Positions 45,319 through 54,961 are shown, counted from the first letter of the stretch. The stretch: DNA of 64,000 bases from Segetibacter sp. 3557_3 (GCF_004354985.1 NZ_SMSK01000010.1:62001-126000), one strand, 5' to 3'. Notes: generated by a model from the letters alone, not told the origin. Made by a program: numbers and translations.

Positions 45319-47727
45319 ATGCTGAGGAATTATTTAAAGGTTGCCTGGAGAAGCATTGTGAAAAACAAATTTCATTCAGCGCTAAATATATTTGGTTTAT
45401 CCATCGGGCTCGGATTTACGATGCTGGTTGCTGCTTTCCTGTGGGCACAACTGCAGGTGAATAAAAACCTTAAAAATGCCGGCCGCCAATACATTTTACA
45501 GAGCAGATGGAAGGATCCGAATTTGGGAGGCGAATTGACTACCCTTGGCCCACTGGCCCGGGCGCTCAAAGAACAGTACCCGGGCCTGGTTTCAAACTAC
45601 TACCGTTTCGATGGTATCACCTCCAATGTATCCCGGGGAAACATCAGCTTTCGCCAGGATCTCCAGGTAGGTGACTCCACCCTACTCAATATGTACGGGT
45701 TTGAATTGTTACATGGTAGCGCTACCGAAGCTTTAAAACATCCCAGTTCAGTGGTGATCGGCGACGCGGCGGCGATTAAGTACTTTGGAAAAACGGATGT
45801 TGTAGGCAGGTCGCTCACCATTGAAAGTTTCTCCGGCAGCAAACGCGATTTTACGATTACGGCTGTAATGAAGGACCCAGGTGAAAACAGCGTCACACGG
45901 CTGTTGCCAAGTAACCATAACCAATTGTTTATACCACTTGAGGCACTTAAGTTCTTCAACAGGGACATGTCCACATGGTTGAACGCCGGGGTAGTTGGTT
46001 TTATTGAGTTGCAAAAAGGGGTCGACATTAGCGCTTTAAAAGCACCCATTCAACACCTTGTAGAAACGCATGCACCCGAACAAATCAGGGCTAATATGCA
46101 ACCATACCTGGTGCCCCTGACGAGTTACTACCTTGATGCAAATAATAGACTGTTAAGAAAAATGCTTTACACGGTTTCATTTATTGCCGCTTTCATCTTA
46201 TTGATGGCGATCATCAACTTTGTAAACATTTCGGTAAGTAAATCCTCAATCCGGATAAAAGAGATCGGTGTGCGCAAAGTGTTGGGTGGCTTGCGAAAGG
46301 AATTGCTGCAGCAATTTTTGTTTGAGTCTGTTTTCTTAACCGGGATAGCAACCCTTTTTGCAATATTGCTGTATGTGCTTTTCAGACCACTTCTCTCGGG
46401 TATTCTAGGCAGGGAAATTCCTGCATTTAACAGCTTTCCTGCAGTTTTTCTGTTGGGCCCACTTGGGTTGTTATTGGTGATCGGAGTGCTCGCCGGGTTT
46501 TATCCTGCCATACTGCTATCGAAGTTAAAAGCTTCCGATTCCATCAAGGGTAAACTAAGGTCGGTGAATGAGAATATCATGCTTCGGAAATCACTGCTGG
46601 CTTTTCAGTTCTCCACCGCGTCAATCGTTTTCATTGGGGCAATCGTAGTTTCTCAACAGGTCTCGCTGTTTTTTAGCAAAGAACTGGGCTACGACAAAGA
46701 TTATGTATTGTCAGCCCAGGTACCAAGGGACTGGTCCGCCTCCGGGGTACAAAAGCTGCGTACCATCCGCAACGAGTTTCTGGACGTGCCACAAGTAAGC
46801 AGTGCCGCTCTATCCTACCAAATCCCGAATGGAAACAATATCGGCGGTGTTTCGGTCTATCGCAAAGACCTTGACTCTACCCAATCTGTAGCCACAGTTG
46901 CCATGATCACAGATGAGCACTATCAAACTACATACGGTTTAACGATGAGTGCAGGCAATTTCTTTAGCCCAGCATACAAACCACAAGACTCCTCACATAT
47001 CGTGATCAATGAGACCGCTGTTCGTGCGCTTAGGTTCAGCAGTAACGCTGATGCCGTAGGCGCAGTTGTACGGGCTACAGGAGGCGGGAATGACCTGACA
47101 ATTGCTGGTGTCGTTAAGGACTACCACTTTGGTTCAATGCAAACCCACATTCAGCCGGTTACCCTATTTAACGTAGATCTCTGGAACAACTACCGCTACC
47201 TTTCCTTTAAAATAAAGCCCGGAAACGTTTCCGCAGCTGTAGCGGCATTGTCGGCAAGGTGGGCAGCGCTTTTCCCGGGTGTCGCCTTTGAATATACTTT
47301 TATGGACGATACGCTCGCAAGGCTCTACCAATCAGAAATACAACTCAAAAAGGCAGCTCAGGCGGCAACTGCGCTTGCCATCGTCATTGTTCTGTTAGGT
47401 GTAACCGGACTTGTCTCCATCAGCATTCAAAAACGAACAAAAGAGATTGCTATACGCAAGGTGCTCGGAGCTGCAACAGCAAATGTGGTGAGGCTTTTTC
47501 TGAAAGACTTTCTACCGGTAATTGCAGTAGCCGGCATAATCAGCACCGCACCGGCTTACCTGCTCATGCGGCAGTGGTTAAACAACTATTCGGTTAAGAT
47601 CAACCTTTCAGCGCTTCCCTTTATTGCTTCCATCGTATCACTGGGTGCAATTACAACATTGCTGATCGTGCTTCGGATTGCCAGGGCAAGTATTCAAAAC
47701 CCGGCAAAGCAACTACGAACAGAATAG
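45319..47727 (+). CDS. FtsX/MacB-family ABC permease (second)
   Basis: 802 residues from ATG 45319 (MLRNYLKVAWRSIVKNKFHS), chosen because homologues start there; a frame extending to 45256 would overlap the previous gene. Same layout as its neighbour: N-terminal helix, periplasmic core, two FtsX domains with EIGVRKVLGGLRKELLQQFL and EIAIRKVLGAATANVVRLFL. The two permeases are clearly paralogues but well diverged, so this is an old duplication. Likely forms a heterodimer with the first permease or a separate transporter using the second ATPase. Confidence 0.92.
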   Translation: MLRNYLKVAWRSIVKNKFHSALNIFGLSIGLGFTMLVAAFLWAQLQVNKNLKNAGRQYILQSRWKDPNLGGELTTLGPLARALKEQYPGLVSNYYRFDGITSNVSRGNISFRQDLQVGDSTLLNMYGFELLHGSATEALKHPSSVVIGDAAAIKYFGKTDVVGRSLTIESFSGSKRDFTITAVMKDPGENSVTRLLPSNHNQLFIPLEALKFFNRDMSTWLNAGVVGFIELQKGVDISALKAPIQHLVETHAPEQIRANMQPYLVPLTSYYLDANNRLLRKMLYTVSFIAAFILLMAIINFVNISVSKSSIRIKEIGVRKVLGGLRKELLQQFLFESVFLTGIATLFAILLYVLFRPLLSGILGREIPAFNSFPAVFLLGPLGLLLVIGVLAGFYPAILLSKLKASDSIKGKLRSVNENIMLRKSLLAFQFSTASIVFIGAIVVSQQVSLFFSKELGYDKDYVLSAQVPRDWSASGVQKLRTIRNEFLDVPQVSSAALSYQIPNGNNIGGVSVYRKDLDSTQSVATVAMITDEHYQTTYGLTMSAGNFFSPAYKPQDSSHIVINETAVRALRFSSNADAVGAVVRATGGGNDLTIAGVVKDYHFGSMQTHIQPVTLFNVDLWNNYRYLSFKIKPGNVSAAVAALSARWAALFPGVAFEYTFMDDTLARLYQSEIQLKKAAQAATALAIVIVLLGVTGLVSISIQKRTKEIAIRKVLGAATANVVRLFLKDFLPVIAVAGIISTAPAYLLMRQWLNNYSVKINLSALPFIASIVSLGAITTLLIVLRIARASIQNPAKQLRTE

Positions 47728-47837
47728 CAATCATGCAAAGAAATCATCATAGACTATTGGTCTTGCCTATAAATGAGAAATCAATAATTGTATAAGCAAG
47801 GCCCTACCAAGTACAACCTAAACGCACTATCAAAATC

Positions 47838-48512
47838 ATGATCGAACTACAACATTTATCTAAATGGCACATGCAGGCCGGGCGGCCAAACTTCGTGTTG
47901 AAAGATGTTAACCTCAAGGTTGCAGAAGGCGAATTCATATCCATAATGGGACCATCGGGTTCGGGAAAGTCCACCTTATTAAACATCATCGGAATGCTAG
48001 ACGAACCATCAGAAGGAGAATACCTGTTTATGAATGAGTCTGTCGCGAAACTAAAAGAGAAGCAACGCTCACAGTTGTATAAACGCTATATCGGTTTTGT
48101 TTTCCAGGCTTATCACCTCATTGATGAATTGACGGTTTACGAAAACATTGAAACCCCCTTACTCTACCAGGATGTGAAAGGATCAGAACGTAAAGCAATG
48201 GTTGGTGACATGCTCGACCGCTTCCAGATTGTAGGCAAAAAGGACCTTTATCCCTCGCAGTTATCTGGTGGACAACAACAGCTTGTTGGTATTGCAAGAG
48301 CGCTGATTGCAAAGCCAAAACTGATCCTTGCTGATGAGCCAACTGGCAACCTCAACTCTAAACAAGGCGAAGAAATTATGGAACTCTTTACGCAGGTGAA
48401 CCAGGAAGGTGTAACGGTGATCCAGGTGACACATTCTGAAAAAAACGCAGCATACGGCTCGCGCATCATACAATTGCTGGATGGGAGGATTGAACATGCC
48501 TCGTACGCTTAA
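47838..48512 (+). CDS. ABC transporter ATP-binding protein with altered motifs
   Basis: 224 residues. Walker A GPSGSGKSTLLN, Q-loop FVFQAYHLIDELTV, Walker B LILADEPTGNL and H-loop VTHSEKNAAYGS are normal. Two usually fixed positions differ: the signature reads LSGGQQQLVGIARA (Leu in place of the Arg after QQQ) and the D-loop reads NLNSKQ instead of NLDS. It resembles the other ATPase of the operon over its whole length. It could form an asymmetric pair with it, with one weakened site. Its end overlaps an upstream possible start of the TolC gene. Confidence 0.92.
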   Translation: MIELQHLSKWHMQAGRPNFVLKDVNLKVAEGEFISIMGPSGSGKSTLLNIIGMLDEPSEGEYLFMNESVAKLKEKQRSQLYKRYIGFVFQAYHLIDELTVYENIETPLLYQDVKGSERKAMVGDMLDRFQIVGKKDLYPSQLSGGQQQLVGIARALIAKPKLILADEPTGNLNSKQGEEIMELFTQVNQEGVTVIQVTHSEKNAAYGSRIIQLLDGRIEHASYA

Positions 48513-48522
48513 AAAGAAAGAA

Positions 48523-49959
48523 ATGCATTTATTATTTAGGATAGCGGTTTTGCTACTGATAACCGCACCGCCATGTGTTTATGCGCAAGATAGCACCGTG
48601 CACAGGATTACGTTAAAACAAAGCGTAGAGAAGGCGCTTGCAAACAACCTGCAGGTACAACAAAGCAAGTTGCAAAATGAGACAACTGCTATACAACTGC
48701 GGCAGGCTAAGGCGAATGCTTTCCCGGACCTGTTTGGTAATCTTGGTCACGGGCTCAACCAGGGCAGAAGTATTGACCCGTTCACAAACACCTATATCAA
48801 CCAGCAGGTGTCGTATGCCAGCTATAACCTGAACTCATCTGTCATCCTGTTTAATGGCTTTCAACTAAAAAACGCTGTTCGGCAAAGCACTTTCAATAAC
48901 CAGGCTGCCCAAATGGACGTACAGCAGACAAAAGACAACATCATGCTGAACGTGATACTAGCCTATGTGCAGATGTTGAACGGGGCAGAACAATTGATAC
49001 AGGCACGTAACCAGGAAGCAGTCACCCGAAAACAAATGGAACGGCTCGAAACGCTTAACAAGGCAGGAGCCATTACCCCCGTGTTGCTTTATGATTTAAA
49101 GGGGCAGCTCGCAAACGATGAACTGGCTATCGTAAGCAGTGCAAATGAACTTAATGCAGCAAGGTTAAGCCTCTGTCAGCAGATGAATGTACCGTACGAC
49201 AAAGACCTGCAGGTGGAACCTTTTACCACCATAAACGAAGAGCTGGTTTACGACAACGATGTTCCCTCCCGGGTATACGAGGTTGCAGAAGAGCAACTCG
49301 CCATCATCAAAGCGGCAGAATACCGGAAGCAAAGTGCGTTGGCAAATATCAAGATAGCCAAAGGAACCTTTTTGCCTACGGTTGCACTTAGTGGTTCTAT
49401 CAACACCAATTATTCCAATGCAGCACGCCGCGACATTCCATTGGGGATTGTAGATGTTGCTACCGGCGACTATATCAATGTTAACGGAAGCAAGGTTCCC
49501 GTAATGACCCAGCGAAGAAATTTCGACATCCAAAAGATCCCCTATACCGACCAGTTCAAGAACAATTACAGTACATCCTTATACCTCAGCGTAAGGGTTC
49601 CCATACTAAATGGTTTCCGTGCCCGCAACAGGGTGTCGCTTGCGAAGATCGACCTGGCGAATGCAACGGTGGTTGAACAGGCAATGCGTACACAATTGAA
49701 CCAGCAGGTTGAGCAGGCATTTTTCCAGTTGAATGCAGCAAGAGAACGTTACAAAACATTGCATCGGCAGGTGGAAGATTTTAGTGAGTCGTTTCGGATC
49801 GCAGAAGTGCGGTTTAACGCGGGAGTGCTGACACAGGTAGATTACCTGATTGCAAAAAACAATGTCGACAGGTCGAAGATAAACCTGATATCTGCAAAAT
49901 ATGATTGCATATTCAGGTCACAAATACTCGACTATTACAGGGGTAAGCTCGTGCTTTAA
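48523..49959 (+). CDS. TolC-family outer membrane efflux protein
   Basis: 478 residues from ATG 48523, the start with the cleanest signal peptide (MHLLFRIAVLLLITAPPCVYAQ); starts at 48481 or 48496 would overlap the ATPase gene. Two OEP repeats with long amphipathic helices: ITLKQSVEKALANNLQVQQS at the beginning and the second repeat from about 290. YSLGFNL-type strand regions appear as SYASYNLNSSVILFNGFQLK and STSLYLSVRVPILNGFRARN. It provides the exit duct for the adaptor/ABC complex. Last gene of the operon, followed by a hairpin terminator. Confidence 0.92.
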   Translation: MHLLFRIAVLLLITAPPCVYAQDSTVHRITLKQSVEKALANNLQVQQSKLQNETTAIQLRQAKANAFPDLFGNLGHGLNQGRSIDPFTNTYINQQVSYASYNLNSSVILFNGFQLKNAVRQSTFNNQAAQMDVQQTKDNIMLNVILAYVQMLNGAEQLIQARNQEAVTRKQMERLETLNKAGAITPVLLYDLKGQLANDELAIVSSANELNAARLSLCQQMNVPYDKDLQVEPFTTINEELVYDNDVPSRVYEVAEEQLAIIKAAEYRKQSALANIKIAKGTFLPTVALSGSINTNYSNAARRDIPLGIVDVATGDYINVNGSKVPVMTQRRNFDIQKIPYTDQFKNNYSTSLYLSVRVPILNGFRARNRVSLAKIDLANATVVEQAMRTQLNQQVEQAFFQLNAARERYKTLHRQVEDFSESFRIAEVRFNAGVLTQVDYLIAKNNVDRSKINLISAKYDCIFRSQILDYYRGKLVL

Positions 49960-49985
49960 CCTCAGGACAGGGGTAAAAAAAAGAA

Positions 49986-50014
49986 GGGCCAGGATAGAAA
50001 TCCAGCCCCGTTTT
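49986..50014 (+). terminator. Possible hairpin terminator after the efflux operon
   Basis: GGGCCAGGATAGAAATCCAG followed by CCCC can fold with GGGC and GGAT pairing to ATCC and GCCC around an AGAA loop, then CGTTTTA. The U-run is short, so termination may be weak. It starts 27 bp after the TolC stop. Confidence 0.45.
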
Positions 50015-50102
50015 AATCCAATATTCTATGAAAAACCACTTATATAGACGTTGGTGGAAAACAAAGGGTTGCGTACTAAACGAATTAAGTTTGGATAGTG
50101 GG

Positions 50103-50298
50103 CTCACAGATGATCACAGAAGAAACAAGCCCTGACAAAAGGAAAAGGCAATCCAGAATAAAAGAGTAATCTTCTGTGGTTATCCGTGCTTTCTGTGCGA
50201 GACCCCATTTTGCTCACAGATGAGCACAGACGTCTTTCCAAATTTCGTCGAGAAGTAATTGTTTTCTGCTGTGCCTTTCTGTGTATTCGGTGCGACAC
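50103..50298. repeat. Tandem pair of related intergenic units
   Basis: Unit 1 (50103-50204) and unit 2 (50213-50298) both begin CTCACAGATGA(T/G)CACAGA and both end with TTTCTGTG, a few bases, then GTGCGA(G/C)ACC. Inside unit 1, CACAGAAGA can pair with TCTTCTGTG. No gene is present. The pair lies between the efflux operon and the convergent GH28 gene. Confidence 0.5.
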
Positions 50299-50317
50299 CA
50301 GCTTTGCCGTGAGGGCC

Positions 50318-51901
50318 CTAAAAACTTGTATTCGTCAGCTTAGGCATATTCCGTGGTGTAATCCCCTGTACTTTGTCCGCGACAAAGTTTGTGACGTTCT
50401 TCAGCACAAACCGCTTTGCATTTGCAGCCTGTTGGGCTTTAACGTTAAAGAGTTCTATTCCTTTTACATCATCCAGTATAATGGCCGGCCTGGTTTCTTT
50501 ACCCAGGTAGCTGATCTCAATATTATTCATTTGTATATTCGATGCATGCCTGATGAAGAACCCATAGGCAGGCATAACACCAAACTTCTGGGGCTCAGGG
50601 TAGGCTCTTTCATACTCTGGAACCGTGGTTTGTATGGTTGTAGCCGGTGAGTCAATCTGCCGGTGATAAATCCGGATATTGTTAAACTTAACGTCTTCGA
50701 TGTCGTGCCCGGGAAGCCCGGAAATAAGCGAAGAAAAGTGTGCGTCGGCATTATGCACCATGATGTTGCTGATCAATACGCGTCGGAGTGCGCCAATCTT
50801 CATGCCTTGCGGTCCACGCATACGACCGCCAAGCCGAAGAAAAAAGGGGGAGTTAACAATGTCCCGCATCGTAATGTTGCTGATCGTAACATCCTCCAGT
50901 AAGGCACCATCAACGGTTTCTAGAGCAAGCCCGCGGCAGTAATCAAATACACAGTTGGTAATGGTAATGTTTTTAAACCCGCCATTCGACTCCGTTCCGA
51001 ATTTTATCCGGCCTGTCGGACCTTCCTGGTCGGGCACCTGGTTAAACGCTTTTCTCTGATAGGTACCATTAATAAATGTTCCCAGGTCATAACCACTAAC
51101 CTGGCAATTGGTGATCGTTACATTTTGTGTTGGCCGCGCCTCGTTAAGTGCATAAGAACTTTTTAAACAGATCGCATCGTCGTAGGGCGAATTGATGCTG
51201 CAATTGGAGATGCGCACGTTCTGGCAACAATCAATGTCCATTCCGTCGCGGTTGGTATCCATCTTAAGGTTATCGATGGTGAGGTTATCAACCCCTGTTG
51301 CCAGAATACCAAAGTGCCCGCCATAGGTGATGGTAAAATCTTTAAGTATTACATTGCGGCACAGCTTTAATGCGATGGCCTTATTTGCGCCACCGTCCCA
51401 CATATAGGGTGCGGCATTAATCCCTCGTCTTGCCCAACCTTCGCTTCGGGTAAACCCGCGACTTAGTCCTTTGCCGAAAATGGTGCCTGGTCCCAGGATG
51501 GAAATGTTCTCAAGATTCTCACCCCAGATCAGGCTGTTGTGCCAATGGCTATGGCCGAAGTCCTGGAAGTTATTGCCTGCACCAGGCTCCGGCTCATCAT
51601 ACCGGCCACCGTGGGTAGAGTCGGCCGCCTGCAATACACAACCCTGGTCGAGGTAAAGTGAAATATTGCTTTGAAGGTGTATTGAATAGCTGATATAGGT
51701 TCCGGCGGGAAAAAATACCGTTCCTCCGCCACTTCTCCCGGCCGCCGCTATGGCATCATTAATCGCCCTGGTATCATTTGTTTTGCCATCCCCAACCGCG
51801 CCATATGACCGTATACTCACCAGCTGCATTGGCTGCTGCGCCATACATACGGCCGTGGATAACATGATCACCAAAACAAACAATGGTCTTTTAAACATCA
51901 T
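50318..51901 (-). CDS. Glycoside hydrolase family 28 protein (pectin/rhamnogalacturonan hydrolase)
   Basis: 527 residues with a signal peptide (MMFKRPLFVLVIMLSTAVCM AQ). N-terminal pectate-lyase-like start SIRSYGAVGDGKTNDTRAIN, then a right-handed beta-helix. GH28 acid motifs: NRDGMDIDCCQNVRI and YDDAICLKSS (the Asp pair), and GRIKFGTESNGG (substrate-binding RIK). The usual GHG histidine motif is not obvious, so activity may differ from classical polygalacturonase. It should hydrolyse galacturonic-acid-containing chains in the periplasm or outside. Transcribed after the GH42 gene (80 bp gap) in the RG-I locus. Confidence 0.85.
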   Translation of the reverse strand: MMFKRPLFVLVIMLSTAVCMAQQPMQLVSIRSYGAVGDGKTNDTRAINDAIAAAGRSGGGTVFFPAGTYISYSIHLQSNISLYLDQGCVLQAADSTHGGRYDEPEPGAGNNFQDFGHSHWHNSLIWGENLENISILGPGTIFGKGLSRGFTRSEGWARRGINAAPYMWDGGANKAIALKLCRNVILKDFTITYGGHFGILATGVDNLTIDNLKMDTNRDGMDIDCCQNVRISNCSINSPYDDAICLKSSYALNEARPTQNVTITNCQVSGYDLGTFINGTYQRKAFNQVPDQEGPTGRIKFGTESNGGFKNITITNCVFDYCRGLALETVDGALLEDVTISNITMRDIVNSPFFLRLGGRMRGPQGMKIGALRRVLISNIMVHNADAHFSSLISGLPGHDIEDVKFNNIRIYHRQIDSPATTIQTTVPEYERAYPEPQKFGVMPAYGFFIRHASNIQMNNIEISYLGKETRPAIILDDVKGIELFNVKAQQAANAKRFVLKNVTNFVADKVQGITPRNMPKLTNTSF

Positions 51902-51981
51902 AAACAGGATTAATCATTGTAAAGAAAAATTCTAATAACGTCTTTTGATCCCTTCAACGGTGCCATCCGTGTGCTATAGAC

Positions 51982-54096
51982 TTAATCTTTCCATACCACC
52001 ACATCGGCTGTCTTCACCACCTTACTGCCAACAAGTATTTTAGCACCTGGTTTAACCGGAACAATAAAGGGTTTTTCGGAGTAATTCACCCCCACCCAAA
52101 ATCCATCCCGCCAATCGATCATCACACCATCGGGATAATTTTCAGTTGCAATACCTGCCTGCTGGTACACTCGTTGTAATACGGCTTTCTCCAGCGCACC
52201 ATCGTCGGTATCCGGGCCAATGTAGGTGACTGTTCCTTTACCAAATCGGTGCGAAACCACTGCAGCAGTTCCTGCGTAATACTGGTTGGTATAAGTTGCC
52301 CAAACGGCTGTACCCTGTAACGGCTTAATCATATCTGCCCAGTTGTTCCAGCGATACCCCTGGTTGCCCATCTTAATTGTACCCTGCACGCTATCCGGTA
52401 ACAGATCATAATACGAAATCTTTGCGCCGATTAATTCATGAATGGGCTCGGCCCACTTCATTTCCCAGAGTTTACCGGTTCGGTCCTTTTGCCCGGTACG
52501 GGACGACAATACCAGGTGGCCACCATTCTGAACATAGGTTTTCCATCGCTCTACCAGCTTTGCATCAAGCAGCTGGTATGCAGGTGCAACCATTACCGGG
52601 TACCCGGAAAAATCTTTGTCTTCAGTAATTACATCAACAGGTGCACCCAATTGCTTCAACCCATTGTAGTACCGCTTCAGGTGATCCATAAAAAACCATT
52701 GGTTGGTTTGCGGCTGGTTGTCCATCTCCCACCTGTTGTCTGCATTATACAAGATCGCTGTCAGGCGCTTTTTGTAAGCCGCTGGCATGCCTGCAGCAGC
52801 GTCGTACGACTTACGGAGTTCTTTTATTTCGTTGATCACCCTTATGTACTCCAGTCCGCTTGTACTTGGCGTAACCCCATCGGTGCTGATGATGCCATAA
52901 TGGTATTGTTCACCACCGGTGAGTGGTTGCTTAAACCGGTAGTTGCACACGAATTTATTTCCACCGGCGAACGCGTGCCATATCCACATGCGTACAGCAC
53001 CCTTCAGCGGTTGTGAATTAAACTTGCCCCAGTTTACCTGGCCTGGCTGAAGCTCCATAACCCCCGTGGTACCATTAAATGAACGGAAGAAATCATTTGC
53101 AAAGCCAATGCTGGTCGACGATCCCAGGCGAAAACCCTGCGGACCAATTCCTTTATCGTAACCGGCAACCAGGTATTTGGTATAAGTCAGAAAATCGAGA
53201 CTGTTGATATGTGTAGGATCCACGTCTACATGCTCAGGCATGAGGTTGGTCGTGATCCATTGTGAAGCCGGTATATGCTTTCTTAGGATCTTGTATTGGA
53301 GGCTCAAAAATTCGTTCGCTTCGTCAGCGGAGAAACGCCGGAAGTCAAGCACAGCCGCGGGAGCGGGTTGCGCAATGAGTTCTTTTTGATTGGGTATAAG
53401 TACCTGGCTGAAGTCGTTGTAACGGATACTCCAGAAGGCGGTGCCCCAGGCTTTATTCAATTCATCTACGCTTTTATACTTTGCTTCCAGCCATCTCCTG
53501 AAACTTTGCTGTGCGGCCGGGCTGAAATCATATTGCCCATAGTGCGAGGGCTCATTATCAAGCTGCCAACCCCATATGCGATTATCTTTTCCGTAGTGTT
53601 TACCAATAGCTTCAACCATTTTCTCAACATAGGTTCTGTAAACAGGGCTCGACCAAGAGATGTGTTGCCTGGAACCGTGTTGCATCGTTCTCCCTTCGGC
53701 ATTAACCATCAGGATCTCGGGATGTTTTTGCGCCAGCCATGCCGGTGGTGTTGGTGTTGAGGTACACATGATCACTTTCACCCCATTCTGATGGGTAAGT
53801 TCAACAGCTTCATCCAACCACTTAAAATCGAACCTGCCTTCTTCCGGTTCTATAAAAGACCAGGCAAATTCACCAAAATGGGTAAACTCGAAACCAATTT
53901 CCGCCATCTTCTTAATGTCCCTCGACCAGTACTCGCGCGGCCATTGTTCGGGATAATAATATGACCCGATCGTCATCAAATCCTGTTTCGGAAAAAAGTT
54001 TTGATTTTGTTGAGCAACTGTTTTGTTCTGCAAAATCATTACTAATAAAATCAGGCAAGAACTCATGATAACACCCCTTTCCGGTACGATTTTCAT
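51982..54096 (-). CDS. Beta-galactosidase, glycoside hydrolase family 42
   Basis: 704 residues. A hydrophobic segment near the N-terminus (SSCLILLVMILQNKTVAQQ) acts as a signal; translation may start at 54066 instead. GH42 features: IGSYYYPEQWPREYWSRDIK, HFGEFAWSFIEPEEG, WQLDNEPSHYGQYDF (acid/base Glu) and TGVMELQPGQVNWG (nucleophile Glu), followed by the trimerisation domain (about 400-610) and a small C-terminal beta domain. Unlike most GH42 enzymes it appears exported. In this locus it would remove galactose side chains of rhamnogalacturonan-I. Confidence 0.92.
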   Translation of the reverse strand: MKIVPERGVIMSSCLILLVMILQNKTVAQQNQNFFPKQDLMTIGSYYYPEQWPREYWSRDIKKMAEIGFEFTHFGEFAWSFIEPEEGRFDFKWLDEAVELTHQNGVKVIMCTSTPTPPAWLAQKHPEILMVNAEGRTMQHGSRQHISWSSPVYRTYVEKMVEAIGKHYGKDNRIWGWQLDNEPSHYGQYDFSPAAQQSFRRWLEAKYKSVDELNKAWGTAFWSIRYNDFSQVLIPNQKELIAQPAPAAVLDFRRFSADEANEFLSLQYKILRKHIPASQWITTNLMPEHVDVDPTHINSLDFLTYTKYLVAGYDKGIGPQGFRLGSSTSIGFANDFFRSFNGTTGVMELQPGQVNWGKFNSQPLKGAVRMWIWHAFAGGNKFVCNYRFKQPLTGGEQYHYGIISTDGVTPSTSGLEYIRVINEIKELRKSYDAAAGMPAAYKKRLTAILYNADNRWEMDNQPQTNQWFFMDHLKRYYNGLKQLGAPVDVITEDKDFSGYPVMVAPAYQLLDAKLVERWKTYVQNGGHLVLSSRTGQKDRTGKLWEMKWAEPIHELIGAKISYYDLLPDSVQGTIKMGNQGYRWNNWADMIKPLQGTAVWATYTNQYYAGTAAVVSHRFGKGTVTYIGPDTDDGALEKAVLQRVYQQAGIATENYPDGVMIDWRDGFWVGVNYSEKPFIVPVKPGAKILVGSKVVKTADVVVWKD

Positions 54097-54137
54097 GCTG
54101 GCAATTTTTGTTTAGAGTAATTCAATCGGGTACAATT

Positions 54138-54235
54138 ATGAGTTAAGAGTGCAGCGTTATGAGTTAAGAGTGCAGCGTTATGAGTTATGAGTGCAACATT
54201 ATGAATTATGAGTGCAGCGTTATGCGTTTGGCGAG
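54138..54235 (-). repeat. Short tandem word array upstream of the GH42 gene
   Basis: Four drifting units of about 21 bp (ATGAGTTAAGAGTGCAGCGTT, ATGAGTTATGAGTGCAACATT, ATGAATTATGAGTGCAGCGTT). On the transcribed minus strand the words are C-rich and G-poor. Confidence 0.75.
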
Positions 54236-54384
54236 TGCGCAATTCATGTTGCATGTTAAATGTTATTTGTTAAATGAGGCAAATTTAAATTTATCTTTTG
54301 TGACGATTGCAACCGATTATTGCTTACCATTCAACGTCTCATCATCCCTTTAAACCTGATTTCAGAAATCTTGATTTAATATTC

Positions 54385-54572
54385 AATGTCGTTTAGTTAA
54401 GTACATTTCTTTGGGCCTAACTGTATTGTTTCTGTTAAGCATCGTTGCCCGCCCGGCTGCGCCAGTCGGACGTCCGCCCGGCTGAAGCCATTCGGACGGG
54501 GGCGCCGCACTCTTGTACTCCAGTTAAAATACGCAGCTTTAATGCAGTACAAAAGCTTAACTAAACGTCATT
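54385..54572. repeat. MITE-like element with 17-bp terminal inverted repeats
   Basis: Left end AATGTCGTTTAGTTAAG, right end CTTAACTAAACGTCATT: inverted repeats with one mismatch in 17. Interior words GCATCGTTGCCCGCCCGGCT, CCATTCGGACGGGGGCG and GTACTCCAGTTAAAATACGC correspond (inverted) to the copy at 2264-2434. The 11-bp word TTAATATTCAA occurs just outside both ends (54376-54386 and 54576-54586), a possible target-site duplication. No coding capacity. Confidence 0.8.
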
Positions 54573-54785
54573 AACTTAATATTCAACATAGCCCTTTATC
54601 TCCAATATCACTTTATAACACTTAACGCCAATAAATATTAATTTTCAAATCACAACGACGAATTCACAACCGCTCATAACTCTCAATTCTTATTGCTTAA
54701 CTCATAATGCTTAACTCATGACCCTTTACAACTCATATCGACCAATGCTACAGTTACACATATGGTTAATACCCGCTGATAACTG

Positions 54786-54916
54786 AATGTCGTTTAGTTA
54801 AGCCCCTGCTGGCTTAATTGCCCAGTAATGGTATACGGTACAAGTGTGCGACGCAACGATTTACAATTAAAAAACTGCGGCTTGGTCCAAAAAAGATTGC
54901 TTCACTAAACGACATT
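54786..54916. repeat. MITE-like element, 131 bp
   Basis: Left end AATGTCGTTTAGTTAAG, right end CTTCACTAAACGACATT, inverted repeats with one mismatch. Interior GGCTTAATTGCCCAGTAATG, GGTACAAGTGTGCGACGCAA CGAT and GGTCCAAAAAAGATTG link it to the copies at 15517-15600 and 36930-37031. Confidence 0.8.
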
Positions 54917-54961
54917 GACTCATAATTCTTAATTCTTAACTCATAACGCTCTAGACTTTTA

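Larger units (their letters stand above)
54097..54961. other. Intergenic region with two MITE-like elements and short-word arrays
   Basis: 865 bp with no gene. It has a word array at about 54138-54235 (GAGTTAAGAGTGCAGCGTTA variants), the elements at 54385-54572 and 54786-54916, and loose CTCATAATTCTTAACTCATA words at 54655-54760 and 54915-54955. Confidence 0.7.

Noticed and set aside
52438-53016. 192-codon plus-strand frame opposite the GH42 gene
   Set aside because: Antisense shadow inside a well-supported GH42 gene.
54376-54586. Insertion sequence with transposase
   Set aside because: The inverted-repeat elements are under 200 bp and carry no open frame; no transposase was found in the window.
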